A stretch of 38,738 bases of DNA, from the NCBI GenBank assembly GCA_006226775.1, contig SBGD01000071.1:1-38738 (forward strand), in the 5' to 3' direction. The first letter of the stretch is position 1; each line of letters opens with the position of its first letter. Origin of the DNA: Paracoccaceae bacterium (GTDB taxonomy: Bacteria; Pseudomonadota; Alphaproteobacteria; Rhodobacterales; Rhodobacteraceae). The notes beneath the pieces were generated by a model that was not told the DNA's origin, searched no databases, and saw only the letters and a list, made by a program, of their open reading frames with translations. Positions 7,819-16,402 of the stretch are shown in pieces. The translations under genes were made by a program, and so were the position numbers.

Positions 7819-9186
7819 TCACCCCGCGCCGGGCAGGCAGAGCGTGAGCCGCGCGCCTTGTGCGGCAGGCTCGACCGTCGCCGCGCCACCGTGCAGCCGC
7901 GCCACGTCGCGCACGATGGAGAGCCCCAGCCCGCTGCCCTCGCCGGGTTTGAGCTGGCTGAACCGGGCAAAGGCGGCCTCGGCCGAGGCGGGCGGCAGCC
8001 CGCAGCCATCGTCGGCCACGGTGACGCAGACCCGCGCGCCGTCGCGCCGCGTCGCCACCCGGATGCTGGTCAGCCCCGGCCCGCCATGGCGCCTTGCATT
8101 GTCGATCAGGTTGCCGATCGCCTCGCCCACCAGCACCGGATCGCCGTTCAGCGGCAGCGGGTCGGGACAGGGATCGAACTCGAAGGCCAGGTCCTGCGAC
8201 AGGATGTCGGCGCCGAGGTCGGCACAGACCCGCTCGGCCAATTGGTTGAGGTCGAAACGCTCCCGGCCGATCTCGTGGCCGTGGCGCAGCCGCTCCAGCG
8301 ACAGAAGCTGCACCGCCAGCCGCGCGGATTTGCGCGCCGCCTCGATCAGGTCGCGCTCGTGGCGGGCGCGTTCGCCGGGGTCGCGCACCTCGGGCAGGGT
8401 CTCGGCCAGCGACAGGATGGCCGAGGCCGGGTTGCGCAACTGGTGCGCGGCGTCGGAGATGAAGGACTGGTGGGTGCGGATCGAATGCTCGACCTGGCCG
8501 AGCAGCCGGTTGAGCGTGCCGACGATGCCCGCCACCTCCTGCGGCACCGGGCGCTGGATGCGGCCCAGATCGTCGGGCGAGCGTTCCGCGATGGCGTCCT
8601 GCAGGCCGCGCAAGGGGCGCAGGCCGAGTTGCACGCCGAACCAGACCACCACCGCCAGCGTCGCCATCAGCCCGGCGATCAGCGCCACCGCGCGCCGCGC
8701 CAGGGCGGCGGCAAAGGCGCCGCGGTCGCTCAGCCGCTGCCAGACCGTCACCACGGTGTCGCCGGTCATGTTGCCGATGGTGGTCTTTTCCGACATCCGC
8801 AGCACGCGCACCGCCTCGCCCCGGTAGGTGGCGAAGATGTAATGCGGGCCCTCGCCGGCCAGCCTGACGCTCTGGATCGGCGGATAGGCATAGCCGGTGA
8901 CATAGATGCCGCCCGGCCCGGTGACGTGATAGAAGACCTCGCCGCCGCCTGCATCCGAGATCAGCGCCCGCGTGCGCGGCGAGAGCGCATCGCCCTCCGA
9001 GATCGCCACGTCGCGCGAAATGGCCAGCGCGGCGGCCAGCAGCCCGCGGTCGAACAGTGCCTCGGCGGTGGCCTGGGCCGAGGCGAAGCGCCACAAGCCC
9101 AGCAGCACCGAGACCAGCAGCAGCGGCGTCAGGATCATCAAGAACAGCCGCAATCGCAGGGACATCGCGGTCGCGGCGGCACTCAT
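7819..9186 (-). CDS. tctE: TctE-like sensor histidine kinase
   Basis: A 455-residue inner-membrane kinase expected to sense extracellular tricarboxylates. Transmembrane helices lie at about 12-32 and 166-187, flanking a periplasmic sensor domain of about 130 residues. The H box is FISDAAHQLRNPA with His248. The ATPase part shows N box NLIDNARRHGG (Asn359, Asn363), DDGCGLP (392-398) and GEGSGLGLSIV (415-424). All catalytic motifs are intact. Its start overlaps the tctD stop by ATGA, and the pair diverges from the tctC operon it presumably controls. Confidence 0.9.
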   Translation of the reverse strand: MSAAATAMSLRLRLFLMILTPLLLVSVLLGLWRFASAQATAEALFDRGLLAAALAISRDVAISEGDALSPRTRALISDAGGGEVFYHVTGPGGIYVTGYAYPPIQSVRLAGEGPHYIFATYRGEAVRVLRMSEKTTIGNMTGDTVVTVWQRLSDRGAFAAALARRAVALIAGLMATLAVVVWFGVQLGLRPLRGLQDAIAERSPDDLGRIQRPVPQEVAGIVGTLNRLLGQVEHSIRTHQSFISDAAHQLRNPASAILSLAETLPEVRDPGERARHERDLIEAARKSARLAVQLLSLERLRHGHEIGRERFDLNQLAERVCADLGADILSQDLAFEFDPCPDPLPLNGDPVLVGEAIGNLIDNARRHGGPGLTSIRVATRRDGARVCVTVADDGCGLPPASAEAAFARFSQLKPGEGSGLGLSIVRDVARLHGGAATVEPAAQGARLTLCLPGAG

Positions 9187-9854
9187 GGGGCGTCGACTTC
9201 CAGCATGTAGCCCAGGCCGCGCGCGGTCCTGATCCGCACGCCGTAGCCTTCCAGCCTTCGGCGCAGGCGCGAGACATGCGGCTCGATCGCGCTGTCGTCG
9301 ACATCCGCCCCGGTGCCGTAGACATGCGCAATCAGCTGCGCCTTGGACACGATCCGCCCGCGCCGTTCCAGCAGGCATTCCAGCGTCGCGATCTCGCGGC
9401 GCGGCACCTCGAGCGTCTGCGCGCCGTCCATCACCTGGCGGCTGGTGCGGTCGAAGACCAGCGCGCCCAGCCGGTCCTGCGCGGCAAAGACCAGGTTCTT
9501 GCGGCGGGCCAGCGCGCGCAGCCGCGCCTCCAGCTCGTCCATCTCGAAGGGCTTGGTCAGGTAGTCGTCGGCCCCGGCATCCAGCCCCGCCACCCGCTCT
9601 TCGGTCTCGCTGCGCGCGGTCAGCAGGATCACCGGGGTGCCGTCGCCGCGCCGGCGCAGGGCGCGCAGGATCTCGATCCCCGACATCCCCGGCAGGTTGA
9701 TGTCGAGCACCACCAGGTCGGCGCCTTCCCGGGCCAGGAAGCCGTCGCCCTCGGCGCCGTCGTGCAGGACATCGACCGAATGGCCGCGGTCGCGCAGCCG
9801 CGAGGCGATGCCATTGGCCAGGGCCTGGTTGTCTTCGATGATCGCGATACGCAT
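9183..9854 (-). CDS. tctD: TctD-like OmpR-family response regulator
   Basis: A 223-residue activator. The receiver domain (1-115) has the acidic pocket Glu7-Asp8, phosphoacceptor Asp51 (VVLDINLPGMSG), Thr79 and Lys101 (LTKPF). The C-terminal winged-helix (about 125-220) contains VPRREIATLECLLERRGRIVSKAQLIAHVYG and HVSRLRRRLEGYGVRIRTARGLGYML, typical of OmpR/PhoB DNA-binding domains. It is first gene of the tctDE pair. The shared 148-bp region with tctC is where it should bind. Confidence 0.92.
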   Translation of the reverse strand: MRIAIIEDNQALANGIASRLRDRGHSVDVLHDGAEGDGFLAREGADLVVLDINLPGMSGIEILRALRRRGDGTPVILLTARSETEERVAGLDAGADDYLTKPFEMDELEARLRALARRKNLVFAAQDRLGALVFDRTSRQVMDGAQTLEVPRREIATLECLLERRGRIVSKAQLIAHVYGTGADVDDSAIEPHVSRLRRRLEGYGVRIRTARGLGYMLEVDAP

Positions 9855-10002
9855 GATCGCGACTCTGTCATGCGGCGCAAGTTTGACGCAAGGTTCATCG
9901 CGCATGTTATGCCTGTTGGAGGAGGGATTCGGTCCCTCGAACGAAATCAGGATCTTGCCGGGCAAACTTCGGCAAATCGATACCGTCCATGGGAGGACAC
10001 CA
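9855..10002. promoter_or_regulatory. tctD/tctC divergent promoter and tctC leader
   Basis: Besides promoters for both directions, this region holds a hairpin at 9922-9938 (GAGGGA-TTCGG-TCCCTC). It also holds the second copy of the TTGCC-N-GGCAA repeat (9952-9972) and a strong ribosome site GGGAGG at 9991-9996, 6 bp before the tctC ATG. Both stems would lie in the tctC mRNA leader if transcription starts upstream. No clear TctD direct repeat was recognised. Confidence 0.5.
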
Positions 10003-11091
10003 ATGACCATCAACAAACTCGCATCCACCGTTGCCGCCGCCGCACTTGCCGCCGCAGGCATGGCGGCCCCTGCGCTGGCCGAAGTCGACCTGTCGGGCAA
10101 GACGATCGAATGGGTGATCCCGTTCTCGGAAACCGGCGGTTCGGCGAAATGGGCCAACTTCTTTGCCCCGCTGCTTTCGGCGCAACTGCCGGGCACCCCC
10201 ACCGTGGTGGTGAAATTCATGCCCGGCGCCGGCTCGACCAAGGGCGCCAACTGGTTCCAGGACCAGAAGCACGAGGACGGCACGCTGCTGTTCGGCACCT
10301 CGGGCTCGACCCAGTTCCCCTACCTGCTGGACGACCCCCGCGTGCGCTATGAATACAGCGACTGGGTGCCGATCATGGCCTCGGGCACCGGCGGCGTCGC
10401 CTATCTCAACCCCGAGGACGGCAAGAAGTTCGACGGCTCGGCCAATGCGCTGAAGGACATCAACTTCATCTACGGCTCGCAGGGGGCCACCCGCCTCGAC
10501 CTGGTGCCGCTGCTGGCCTGGAAGATGCTGGGCATGAACGTCGAGCCGGTGTTCGGCATCAAGGGCCGCGGCGATGGCCGGCTGATGTTCGAGCGCGGCG
10601 AAGCCACCATCGACTACCAGACCTCCTCGGCCTATCTCGGCGCCTCGGCCGACCTGGTGGCCAGCGGCAAGGCCGTGGCGATGATGTCCTGGGGCGCGCT
10701 GGACGAGGACGGCAATATCGTCCGCGATCCGACCTTCCCCGAGATCCCGACCTTCAAGGAGGTCTGCGAGGCCACCGACGGCTGCGAGACCTCGGGCGAG
10801 GCCTGGGACGCCTGGAAAGCCTTCTTCATCGCCGGGTTCCCGGTGCAGAAGATCGCCTTTCTGCCCGCCGGCACCCCGGATGACGTGAAGCAGACCTATG
10901 TCGAGGCCTTCGACGCGGTGCGCAGCGCCGATGGGTTCAAGGAGCGTGCCGCCCAGCAGGTCGGCAAGTACCCGGTCTTCGTGGGCGACGGCGCGGCGCG
11001 GGCCACCAAGGAAGGCACCACGGTGTCGGCAGAGGCCAAGGCCTATGTCATCGACTGGCTGCAGCAGGACTACGGCGTCTCGCTGAAGTAA
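10003..11091 (+). CDS. tctC: TctC-like periplasmic tricarboxylate-binding protein
   Basis: A 362-residue solute receptor of the tripartite tricarboxylate transporter. The signal peptide ends at ALA/EV (26/27). The mature protein opens EVDLSGKTIEWVIPFSETGGSAKWANFFAPLL, matching the TctC ligand-gripping start in which a G-G-S/T turn binds a carboxylate. The conserved central part KFMPGAGSTKGANWF follows, and the family's C-terminal region (GFPVQKIAFLPAGTPDDVKQTYVEAFDAV) is present. The ligand should be a di- or tricarboxylate. It heads the operon; a 9-bp-stem hairpin separates it from the membrane subunit. Confidence 0.88.
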   Translation: MTINKLASTVAAAALAAAGMAAPALAEVDLSGKTIEWVIPFSETGGSAKWANFFAPLLSAQLPGTPTVVVKFMPGAGSTKGANWFQDQKHEDGTLLFGTSGSTQFPYLLDDPRVRYEYSDWVPIMASGTGGVAYLNPEDGKKFDGSANALKDINFIYGSQGATRLDLVPLLAWKMLGMNVEPVFGIKGRGDGRLMFERGEATIDYQTSSAYLGASADLVASGKAVAMMSWGALDEDGNIVRDPTFPEIPTFKEVCEATDGCETSGEAWDAWKAFFIAGFPVQKIAFLPAGTPDDVKQTYVEAFDAVRSADGFKERAAQQVGKYPVFVGDGAARATKEGTTVSAEAKAYVIDWLQQDYGVSLK

Positions 11092-11106
11092 GTCACCGGC
11101 TACCGG

Positions 11107-11136
11107 ACGGCCCGGGCGCAGCGCGCTCCGGGCCGT
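11107..11136 (+). terminator. Hairpin between tctC and tctAB, probable attenuator
   Basis: ACGGCCCGG (11107-11115) pairs with CCGGGCCGT (11128-11136) around a 12-nt loop, followed by TTTCGCCTT. It starts 15 bp after the tctC stop. It would let most transcripts end, or be protected, after the binding-protein gene while some continue into tctAB. Confidence 0.6.
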
Positions 11137-11170
11137 TTCGCCTTCCCCCCATCCATGAGAGGCCCGCGCG

Positions 11171-13201
11171 ATGGATATTATTGCCACAGCCCTGCCCGCC
11201 CTCGGCGACGCCTGGGCGCTGATCCTGCAACCCCTTGTCCTGGGATACCTCGTGCTCGGCGTGGTCATGGGCCTTTGTGTCGGTGTCTTCCCCGGGCTCG
11301 GCGGCATTGCCGGGCTGTCGCTGCTCTTGCCCTTCATGTTCGGCATGGAGCCGGTGCTGGGCCTGGCGCTGATGATCGGCATGGTCGCGGTGGTGCCCAC
11401 TTCGGACACTTTCGCCAGCGTGCTGATGGGGATACCGGGATCCTCGGCCTCTCAGGCCACCGTTCTCGACGGTTTTCCGCTGGCCAAGAAGGGCCAGGCC
11501 GCGCGGGCGCTCTCGGCGGCCTTTTCGGCCTCGCTCTTCGGCGGGCTGGTGGGCGCGCTCTTCCTGACCATCTTCATCCTGATCGCGCGGCCCATCGTGC
11601 TGGCCTTCGGCCTGCCCGAGATGCTGATGATCACCATCCTCGGGCTGAGCATGGTGGCGGTGCTGGCCGGGCGCGTCGCGCTCAAGGGGCTGGCGGCGGC
11701 GGGCCTCGGCCTGATGATCGGCACCATCGGCGAGGCCGACGCGGGCGGCAGCCTGCGCATGGCGACCTATGACATTCCCTATCTGACCGACGGGCTGGCG
11801 CTGGTGATCGTGGGCCTGGGCATCTTTGCGGTGCCCGAGATCGTCTCGCTGCTGCGCCAGGACCGCTCGATCGCGCGCGAGGCCAAGCTGGGCGCGGGCT
11901 GGGGGGCCGGCGTGCGCGACTGGTTCGCCAATATCTGGCTGTCGATGCGCTGTTCGCTGATCGGCGTGCTGGTGGGCATCATTCCCGGCCTCGGCGGCTC
12001 GGTCGTCGACTGGATCGCCTATGGCCACACGGTGCAGACCACCAAGGACAAGTCGAACTTCGGCAAGGGCGAGATCCGCGGCGTGATCGGGCCGGAAAGC
12101 TCGAACAACGCCAAGGAAGGCGGGGGCCTCGTGCCGACGCTCTTGTTCGGCATTCCCGGTTCGGGGTCGATGGCGATCTTCATCGGCGCGATTGCGCTGC
12201 TGGGCTCGGGCGACATCGAGGTCGGCCCGAAGATGCTGCAGGACAACCTCGACATCACCTATTCCATCGTCTGGCTCTTGGCGCTGGCCAACGTCGTCGG
12301 CACGCTCTTGTGCATCGCGGCCTCGGGCGGCATCGCCAAGCTGACCACGATCCGTTTCACCTATCTCGCGCCGTTCCTGTTCATGCTGATCTCCTTCGCG
12401 GCCTTCCAGTCGGGACAGAACTTCGAGGATCTGCTGGCGCTCTTCGTGATCGGGCTGATCGGCATCTTCCTGCGCCGCTTCGACTGGTCGCGGCCGGCCT
12501 TCCTGATCGGTTTCGTGCTGTCCAACCCGGTGGAGAAATTCTCCAACCAGGCCTTCCAGATCGCCTCGTTCCGCTTCCGCAAGTCCTTCGAGGAGGGCAT
12601 GGAGTACATCTTCTCGCCCATCGTCATCGTGCTGCTGATCGTCACCGTGGTCTCGGTGGTGCTGGGCATCCGCCAGGCCAAGACGATCATGGCCGAGGGC
12701 GATGTCCAGTCCGGGTCAAAGCGCGCGCCGCTGGTCTTTTTGCTGGTGATCATCGCCTACCTGGTGACCGCGCTGATCAATGCGCAGATGATCCCCGACT
12801 TCAACCTGACCGACAAGATCGTGCCGCTGGTGGTCGGGGGCATCGCGCTGGCCTGCTGCCTGATCATGCTGGTGCAGATGATCCTGCGCCCCGAGACCGA
12901 CGTGATCTTTGCCGACAAGGAAGCCGCGGGCGAGGATGCGGATGCGCCCTATGGGCTCTGGTCGACGCTGGGCTGGTTCGGCTCGCTGATCGTGGCGACC
13001 TTCTTCGTCGGCTTCATCCTGGCATTGGTCGGCTTCATGCTGTCCTTCCTGCGGGTGCGCGCCGGGGCGTCCTGGACCAAGACGCTGATCCTCACCGCCG
13101 CCGGCATCACGCTGATGTGCGTCATGGCCGGGGCGCTGAACCGCGACTTCCCGCCGGGGCTGCTGCAAGGGGCGGTCGATCTGCCATGGCCGCTGAAATG
13201 A
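11171..13201 (+). CDS. tctA: Fused TctA-TctB membrane subunit of tripartite tricarboxylate transporter
   Basis: A 676-residue membrane protein. Residues 1-500 are TctA, with the two family loops: VGVFPGLGGIAGLSLLLPFMF near residue 37 and GIIPGLGGSVVDWIAYGHTVQ near 270, the latter followed by GPESSNNAKEGGGLVPTLLFGIPGSGSMA. After a short polar linker (about 501-517) come four hydrophobic segments typical of TctB (AYLVTALINAQMIPDFNLTDKIVPLVVGG, WFGSLIVATFFVGFILALVGFML). TctA alone is about 500 residues, and no separate tctB exists here, so the two subunits are one chain. GAGAGG precedes the ATG. The stop overlaps the next gene by ATGA. Confidence 0.9.
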   Translation: MDIIATALPALGDAWALILQPLVLGYLVLGVVMGLCVGVFPGLGGIAGLSLLLPFMFGMEPVLGLALMIGMVAVVPTSDTFASVLMGIPGSSASQATVLDGFPLAKKGQAARALSAAFSASLFGGLVGALFLTIFILIARPIVLAFGLPEMLMITILGLSMVAVLAGRVALKGLAAAGLGLMIGTIGEADAGGSLRMATYDIPYLTDGLALVIVGLGIFAVPEIVSLLRQDRSIAREAKLGAGWGAGVRDWFANIWLSMRCSLIGVLVGIIPGLGGSVVDWIAYGHTVQTTKDKSNFGKGEIRGVIGPESSNNAKEGGGLVPTLLFGIPGSGSMAIFIGAIALLGSGDIEVGPKMLQDNLDITYSIVWLLALANVVGTLLCIAASGGIAKLTTIRFTYLAPFLFMLISFAAFQSGQNFEDLLALFVIGLIGIFLRRFDWSRPAFLIGFVLSNPVEKFSNQAFQIASFRFRKSFEEGMEYIFSPIVIVLLIVTVVSVVLGIRQAKTIMAEGDVQSGSKRAPLVFLLVIIAYLVTALINAQMIPDFNLTDKIVPLVVGGIALACCLIMLVQMILRPETDVIFADKEAAGEDADAPYGLWSTLGWFGSLIVATFFVGFILALVGFMLSFLRVRAGASWTKTLILTAAGITLMCVMAGALNRDFPPGLLQGAVDLPWPLK

Positions 13202-14259
13202 GCCCGCTGCATCTGCTTGCCCTGCCCGGCGACGGGATCGGGCCGGAAATCACCGCCGCAACACTCGAGGTGTTGCGCGCGGTGGCGCCGCTTCTGACGC
13301 GCAAGCTCGAGATCGGCGAGGCCGAGATCGGCTTTGCCGCGCTGAAGGCCCAGGGCACGACCATCCCCGAGACCGTGGTCGACCAGGCGAAGGCAAGCGA
13401 CGGCGTCATCCTCGGCCCGGTGTCGCACAACGAGTATCCGCCGGTGGCCGAGGGCGGCAGGAACCCCTCGGGCGTGCTGCGCGTGGGGCTGGAGCTTTTT
13501 GCCAATATCCGCCCGGCGCGGACCTATGACGGGGTGGAATGCGCCGCGCGCAGCGCTTTCGACCTGGTGGTGGCGCGCGAGAACCTCGAAGGCTTCTACG
13601 CCGACCGCAACATGCACCTGGGCGGGGGCGAGTTCATGCCGACGCCGGATGTGGCCTTGGCCATGCGCAAGATCACCGAGACCGGCTCGCGCCGCATTGC
13701 CGAGGCGGCCTTCCGGCTGGCGGCGGAGCGGCGCAGCCATGTCACCGCGATCCACAAGGCCAACGTGATGCGGGTGACCGACGGGCTCTTCCTGCGGGTC
13801 TGCCGCGAGGTGGCCGAAGCGCACCCGGAGGTGCGCTATGACGAGCTTCTGGTCGATGCCGCCGCGGCGCACCTGGTGCGCCACCCCGAGCGGTTCGACG
13901 TGCTGCTCTGCACCAACATGTTCGGCGACATCCTGTCGGATCTGGCCTCCGAGATGTCGGGCGGGCTGGGCCTGGCCGGATCGCTGAACCTCGGAGAGCA
14001 GCACGCGGTGGCCCAGGCCCAGCACGGCTCGGCCCCCGATATTGCCGGCCAGGACCGGGCCAATCCGATCTCGCTGATCCTCTCGGCGGCGATGCTTTTG
14101 CGCCACCGCGGCGAGGCCCGCGCCGCCCAGACCATCGAGACCGCGGTGAGCCGCGCGCTGGCCAACCCCGAGACCCGCACCACCGACCTTGGCGGCGCGC
14201 TGGGCACGCGCGCCTTCACCACCCGTCTTTGCACCCTCATCGCGGAGCGCGCGCCATGA
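13198..14259 (+). CDS. Isocitrate/isopropylmalate dehydrogenase-family beta-decarboxylating dehydrogenase
   Basis: A 353-residue enzyme of the family that oxidises and decarboxylates (R)-2-hydroxy acids with a neighbouring carboxylate. Seen: LPGDGIGPE (9-17), substrate loop SGVLRVGLELFANIRPAR, VVARENLEGFY, Lys187 in AIHKANVM, NMFGDILSDLASEMSGGLGLAGS with metal ligands Asp244 and Asp248, and HGSAPDIAGQDRANP, which points to NAD rather than NADP. It differs from LeuB in the substrate loop. Being inside a tricarboxylate transport operon, its substrate is likely an isocitrate-, homoisocitrate- or tartrate-like acid. Start 13198 is chosen for its ATGA overlap; 13186 is possible. Confidence 0.83.
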   Translation: MSPLHLLALPGDGIGPEITAATLEVLRAVAPLLTRKLEIGEAEIGFAALKAQGTTIPETVVDQAKASDGVILGPVSHNEYPPVAEGGRNPSGVLRVGLELFANIRPARTYDGVECAARSAFDLVVARENLEGFYADRNMHLGGGEFMPTPDVALAMRKITETGSRRIAEAAFRLAAERRSHVTAIHKANVMRVTDGLFLRVCREVAEAHPEVRYDELLVDAAAAHLVRHPERFDVLLCTNMFGDILSDLASEMSGGLGLAGSLNLGEQHAVAQAQHGSAPDIAGQDRANPISLILSAAMLLRHRGEARAAQTIETAVSRALANPETRTTDLGGALGTRAFTTRLCTLIAERAP

Positions 14260-15344
14260 CCCAGACCGGCATTCCCTATATCTTCATGCGCGGCGGCACC
14301 TCCAAGGGCCCCTATTTCAACCGCGCCGACCTGCCCGAGGATCGCGACACCCTCGCCGAGGTGCTGGTGGCCGCGGTCGGATCGGGCCATCCGCTCAATA
14401 TCGACGGCATCGGCGCCGGGGCGGCAGTGACCACCAAGGTGGCGATGCTGTCGCGCTCGGACGATGACTGGGCCGAGGTCGATTACTTCTTCGCCCAGGT
14501 CTCGGTCACCGACCGGCTGGTGGATTTCAAGCCGACCTGCGGCAATATCCTGTCCGGCGTCGGCCCCGCCGCCATCGAGATGGGGCTCATCGCGCCCAGG
14601 GGCGACGAGACCGAGATCCGCATCCGCGCGGTCAATACCGGCGCCAGGGTGGTGGCGAAAGTCCAGACCCCCGGCGGCGTGCTCAGCTATGACGGGGCGG
14701 CCGAGATCGCCGGGGTGCCGGGCGCGGCGGCGCCCATCGCGCTGAACTTCATGGGGGTGGTGGGATCGTCCACCGGGGCCTTCCTGCCCACCGGCAACCT
14801 GCGCGACACCTTCGACGGGATCGAGGTCACCTGCATGGATGTCGCCATGCCGATGGTGATCGCCCGCGCCGCCGATTTCGGCCTGACCGGCTACGAGACC
14901 GCCGCCGAGCTGGATGAGAACAAGGATTTCTTCGCCGCCATGGAAGCCATCCGCATCCAGGCGGGCAAGAAGATGGGCATGGGCGACGTGCGCAAGTCGG
15001 TGACGCCGAAATTCGGCCTCTTCGCCCCGGCGCGCGACGGCGGCACCATCGCGGCGCGCTATTTCATGCCGTGGAACACCCATCCCAGCATGGCGGTCAC
15101 CGGCAGCCAGTGCATGGCCTCCTGCGCGCTGACCCCCGGCACCATTGCCGAGGGCCTGCTCGACCGTCCGTCCGAAAGCCCGGCCAACGTGGTGCTCGAG
15201 CATCCCTCGGGCACCATCGAGGTGCTGGTCACGTTTGAAAAGAACAACGGCTTCAACCTGACCTCCGCCGGGCTGCTGCGCACCGCGCGCAAGCTGGCCG
15301 ATGGCCATATCTATGTTCCGTCACGTATCTGGAAGGGCAAATGA
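14256..15344 (+). CDS. PrpF/GalD-family isomerase (4-oxalomesaconate tautomerase-like)
   Basis: A 362-residue protein of the diaminopimelate-epimerase-like fold. The opening PYIFMRGGTSKGPYF and HPLNIDGIGAGAAVTTKVAM match PrpF (2-methylaconitate isomerase) and GalD (4-oxalomesaconate tautomerase). Lys61 and Cys95 (KPTCGNILSGVG) sit where the family has its proton-transfer residues. These enzymes shift a double bond in unsaturated tricarboxylates; aconitate isomerases belong here too. The ATGA overlap with the preceding dehydrogenase and the Tct transporter context imply isomerisation of an imported tricarboxylate. Which one is not resolved; no other propionate or gallate gene is nearby. Confidence 0.85.
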   Translation: MTQTGIPYIFMRGGTSKGPYFNRADLPEDRDTLAEVLVAAVGSGHPLNIDGIGAGAAVTTKVAMLSRSDDDWAEVDYFFAQVSVTDRLVDFKPTCGNILSGVGPAAIEMGLIAPRGDETEIRIRAVNTGARVVAKVQTPGGVLSYDGAAEIAGVPGAAAPIALNFMGVVGSSTGAFLPTGNLRDTFDGIEVTCMDVAMPMVIARAADFGLTGYETAAELDENKDFFAAMEAIRIQAGKKMGMGDVRKSVTPKFGLFAPARDGGTIAARYFMPWNTHPSMAVTGSQCMASCALTPGTIAEGLLDRPSESPANVVLEHPSGTIEVLVTFEKNNGFNLTSAGLLRTARKLADGHIYVPSRIWKGK

Positions 15345-15345
15345 C

Positions 15346-16161
15346 ATGCCGATGATGAACCTGCTGGTGGCCTTCAACGGCTCGGAGGCCTCGGTCGCCG
15401 CGCTGCGCCATGCCGCGGCGCTGGCGCGCGACCGCAAGGCCCATGTCACCGCCGTCCTGGCGCATTCCTCGCATGACGTGATCGACCGCTCCTCGCGCTG
15501 GATCCCCGAGGAGGCGCGCGCCCTGCTGGCCCGGGCCAACAGCGGCATCATCGAGGAAATCAAGGCCCGCTTCGAGTCGCTGCGCGACGAGTTGCAGTTG
15601 GGCGAGGCGCTGAGCTTCCGCGAACGCGCAGGCCGGGTCGACGTGACCCTGTCGGAAGCGGCGCGCTATTTCGATGCGATCATCGTCGGCCGCCCGATGG
15701 ACGACGACGATGGCCATGTCTCGGTCCATCCCGACCGCATCGCGCTGATGTCGGGCCGCCCGGTGATCGTGGTGCCCGAAGGCCACGAGGCCGGGGCGCG
15801 GCACAGCCATGCCGCCCTGGCCTGGGATGGCGGGCGCGCGGCGGCGCGGGCACTGTCGGACAGCCTCGGCCTGCTCGAGGCGCAGGGCAAGGTCAGCGTG
15901 CTGACCGTGGGCCGGCGCCCGGACTGGCCGATCGCCGACCTGATGACCCATCTCGCGCGCCACGATGTCGCAGCGGTGCACGAGGAATTCCCCGAAACCC
16001 ATCCGGTGGCCGAGACCATCCTGGGCTATTGCAGGCGCAATGACCCCTCGCTGCTGGTCATGGGCGCCTATGAACACTCGAAGTTCCGCGAAGACCTGCT
16101 GGGCGGCGTCACCGCCCGGGTGCTGCGCGACATCCGAATACCGGTTCTGTTGTCTCACTGA
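15346..16161 (+). CDS. Universal stress protein (UspA family), tandem-domain length
   Basis: A 271-residue cytosolic protein. The N-terminal half starts LLVAFNGSEASVAALRHAAALARDRKAHVTAV and the C-terminal half ends LLVMGAYEHSKFREDLLGGVTARVLRDIRIPVLLSH, the usual Usp finish. Two Usp units, the first degenerate, fit the length. The nucleotide-binding G-2x-G-9x-G-S/T pattern is only partly met (GGVT). It starts one base after the isomerase stop, so it is part of the tct operon. Its role there is unclear; Usp proteins in catabolic operons may sense nucleotide or energy state. Confidence 0.84.
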   Translation: MPMMNLLVAFNGSEASVAALRHAAALARDRKAHVTAVLAHSSHDVIDRSSRWIPEEARALLARANSGIIEEIKARFESLRDELQLGEALSFRERAGRVDVTLSEAARYFDAIIVGRPMDDDDGHVSVHPDRIALMSGRPVIVVPEGHEAGARHSHAALAWDGGRAAARALSDSLGLLEAQGKVSVLTVGRRPDWPIADLMTHLARHDVAAVHEEFPETHPVAETILGYCRRNDPSLLVMGAYEHSKFREDLLGGVTARVLRDIRIPVLLSH

Positions 16162-16172
16162 GGTAAGGAAAG

Positions 16173-16334
16173 ATGCTTGAATACGATCAACTCCGCTTGT
16201 CGATCCGCAATCTGAAGGAATTGCGCAACACGCTGGCCACCAGGATCGCCAACCGCGACGGCGACCAGCGCACCCTGACCGAGCTGCACCATCGGGTCAG
16301 CTCGGCGCTGCGGGCGCTGGACAGCCCCGGCTGA
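16173..16334 (+). CDS. Small helical protein, 53 residues
   Basis: ATG at 16173 follows the Usp stop by 11 bp, with TAAGGAA as ribosome site. The product is MLEYDQLRLSIRNLKELRNT followed by a second, heptad-like helix ending HHRVSSALRALDSPG. It is predicted to be two amphipathic helices with no membrane segment or cysteine. Position and spacing suggest it is the tail of the tct operon. I recognise no family. It resembles the 77-residue product just downstream in layout and in its ending (HHRVSSALRAL against RTRVRNALAAL). Confidence 0.6.
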   Translation: MLEYDQLRLSIRNLKELRNTLATRIANRDGDQRTLTELHHRVSSALRALDSPG

Positions 16335-16402
16335 TGCGCCGACGGTCGACCCCGACCTCCGGTGTGGTGTATGCTGCGGCATCCACTTCATCGGAGGCGG
16401 CC

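Noticed and set aside
7175-9331. 718-codon open frame overlapping the sensor kinase on the same strand
   Set aside because: It is an out-of-frame Arg/Pro/Gly-rich product; tctE and tctD in the other frames carry every kinase and receiver motif.
13186-13200. Longer start for the dehydrogenase (ATG at 13186)
   Set aside because: The ATG at 13198 overlaps the tctAB stop as ATGA, the pattern seen at other junctions of this operon, and gives the usual family N-terminus. The longer form cannot be excluded.
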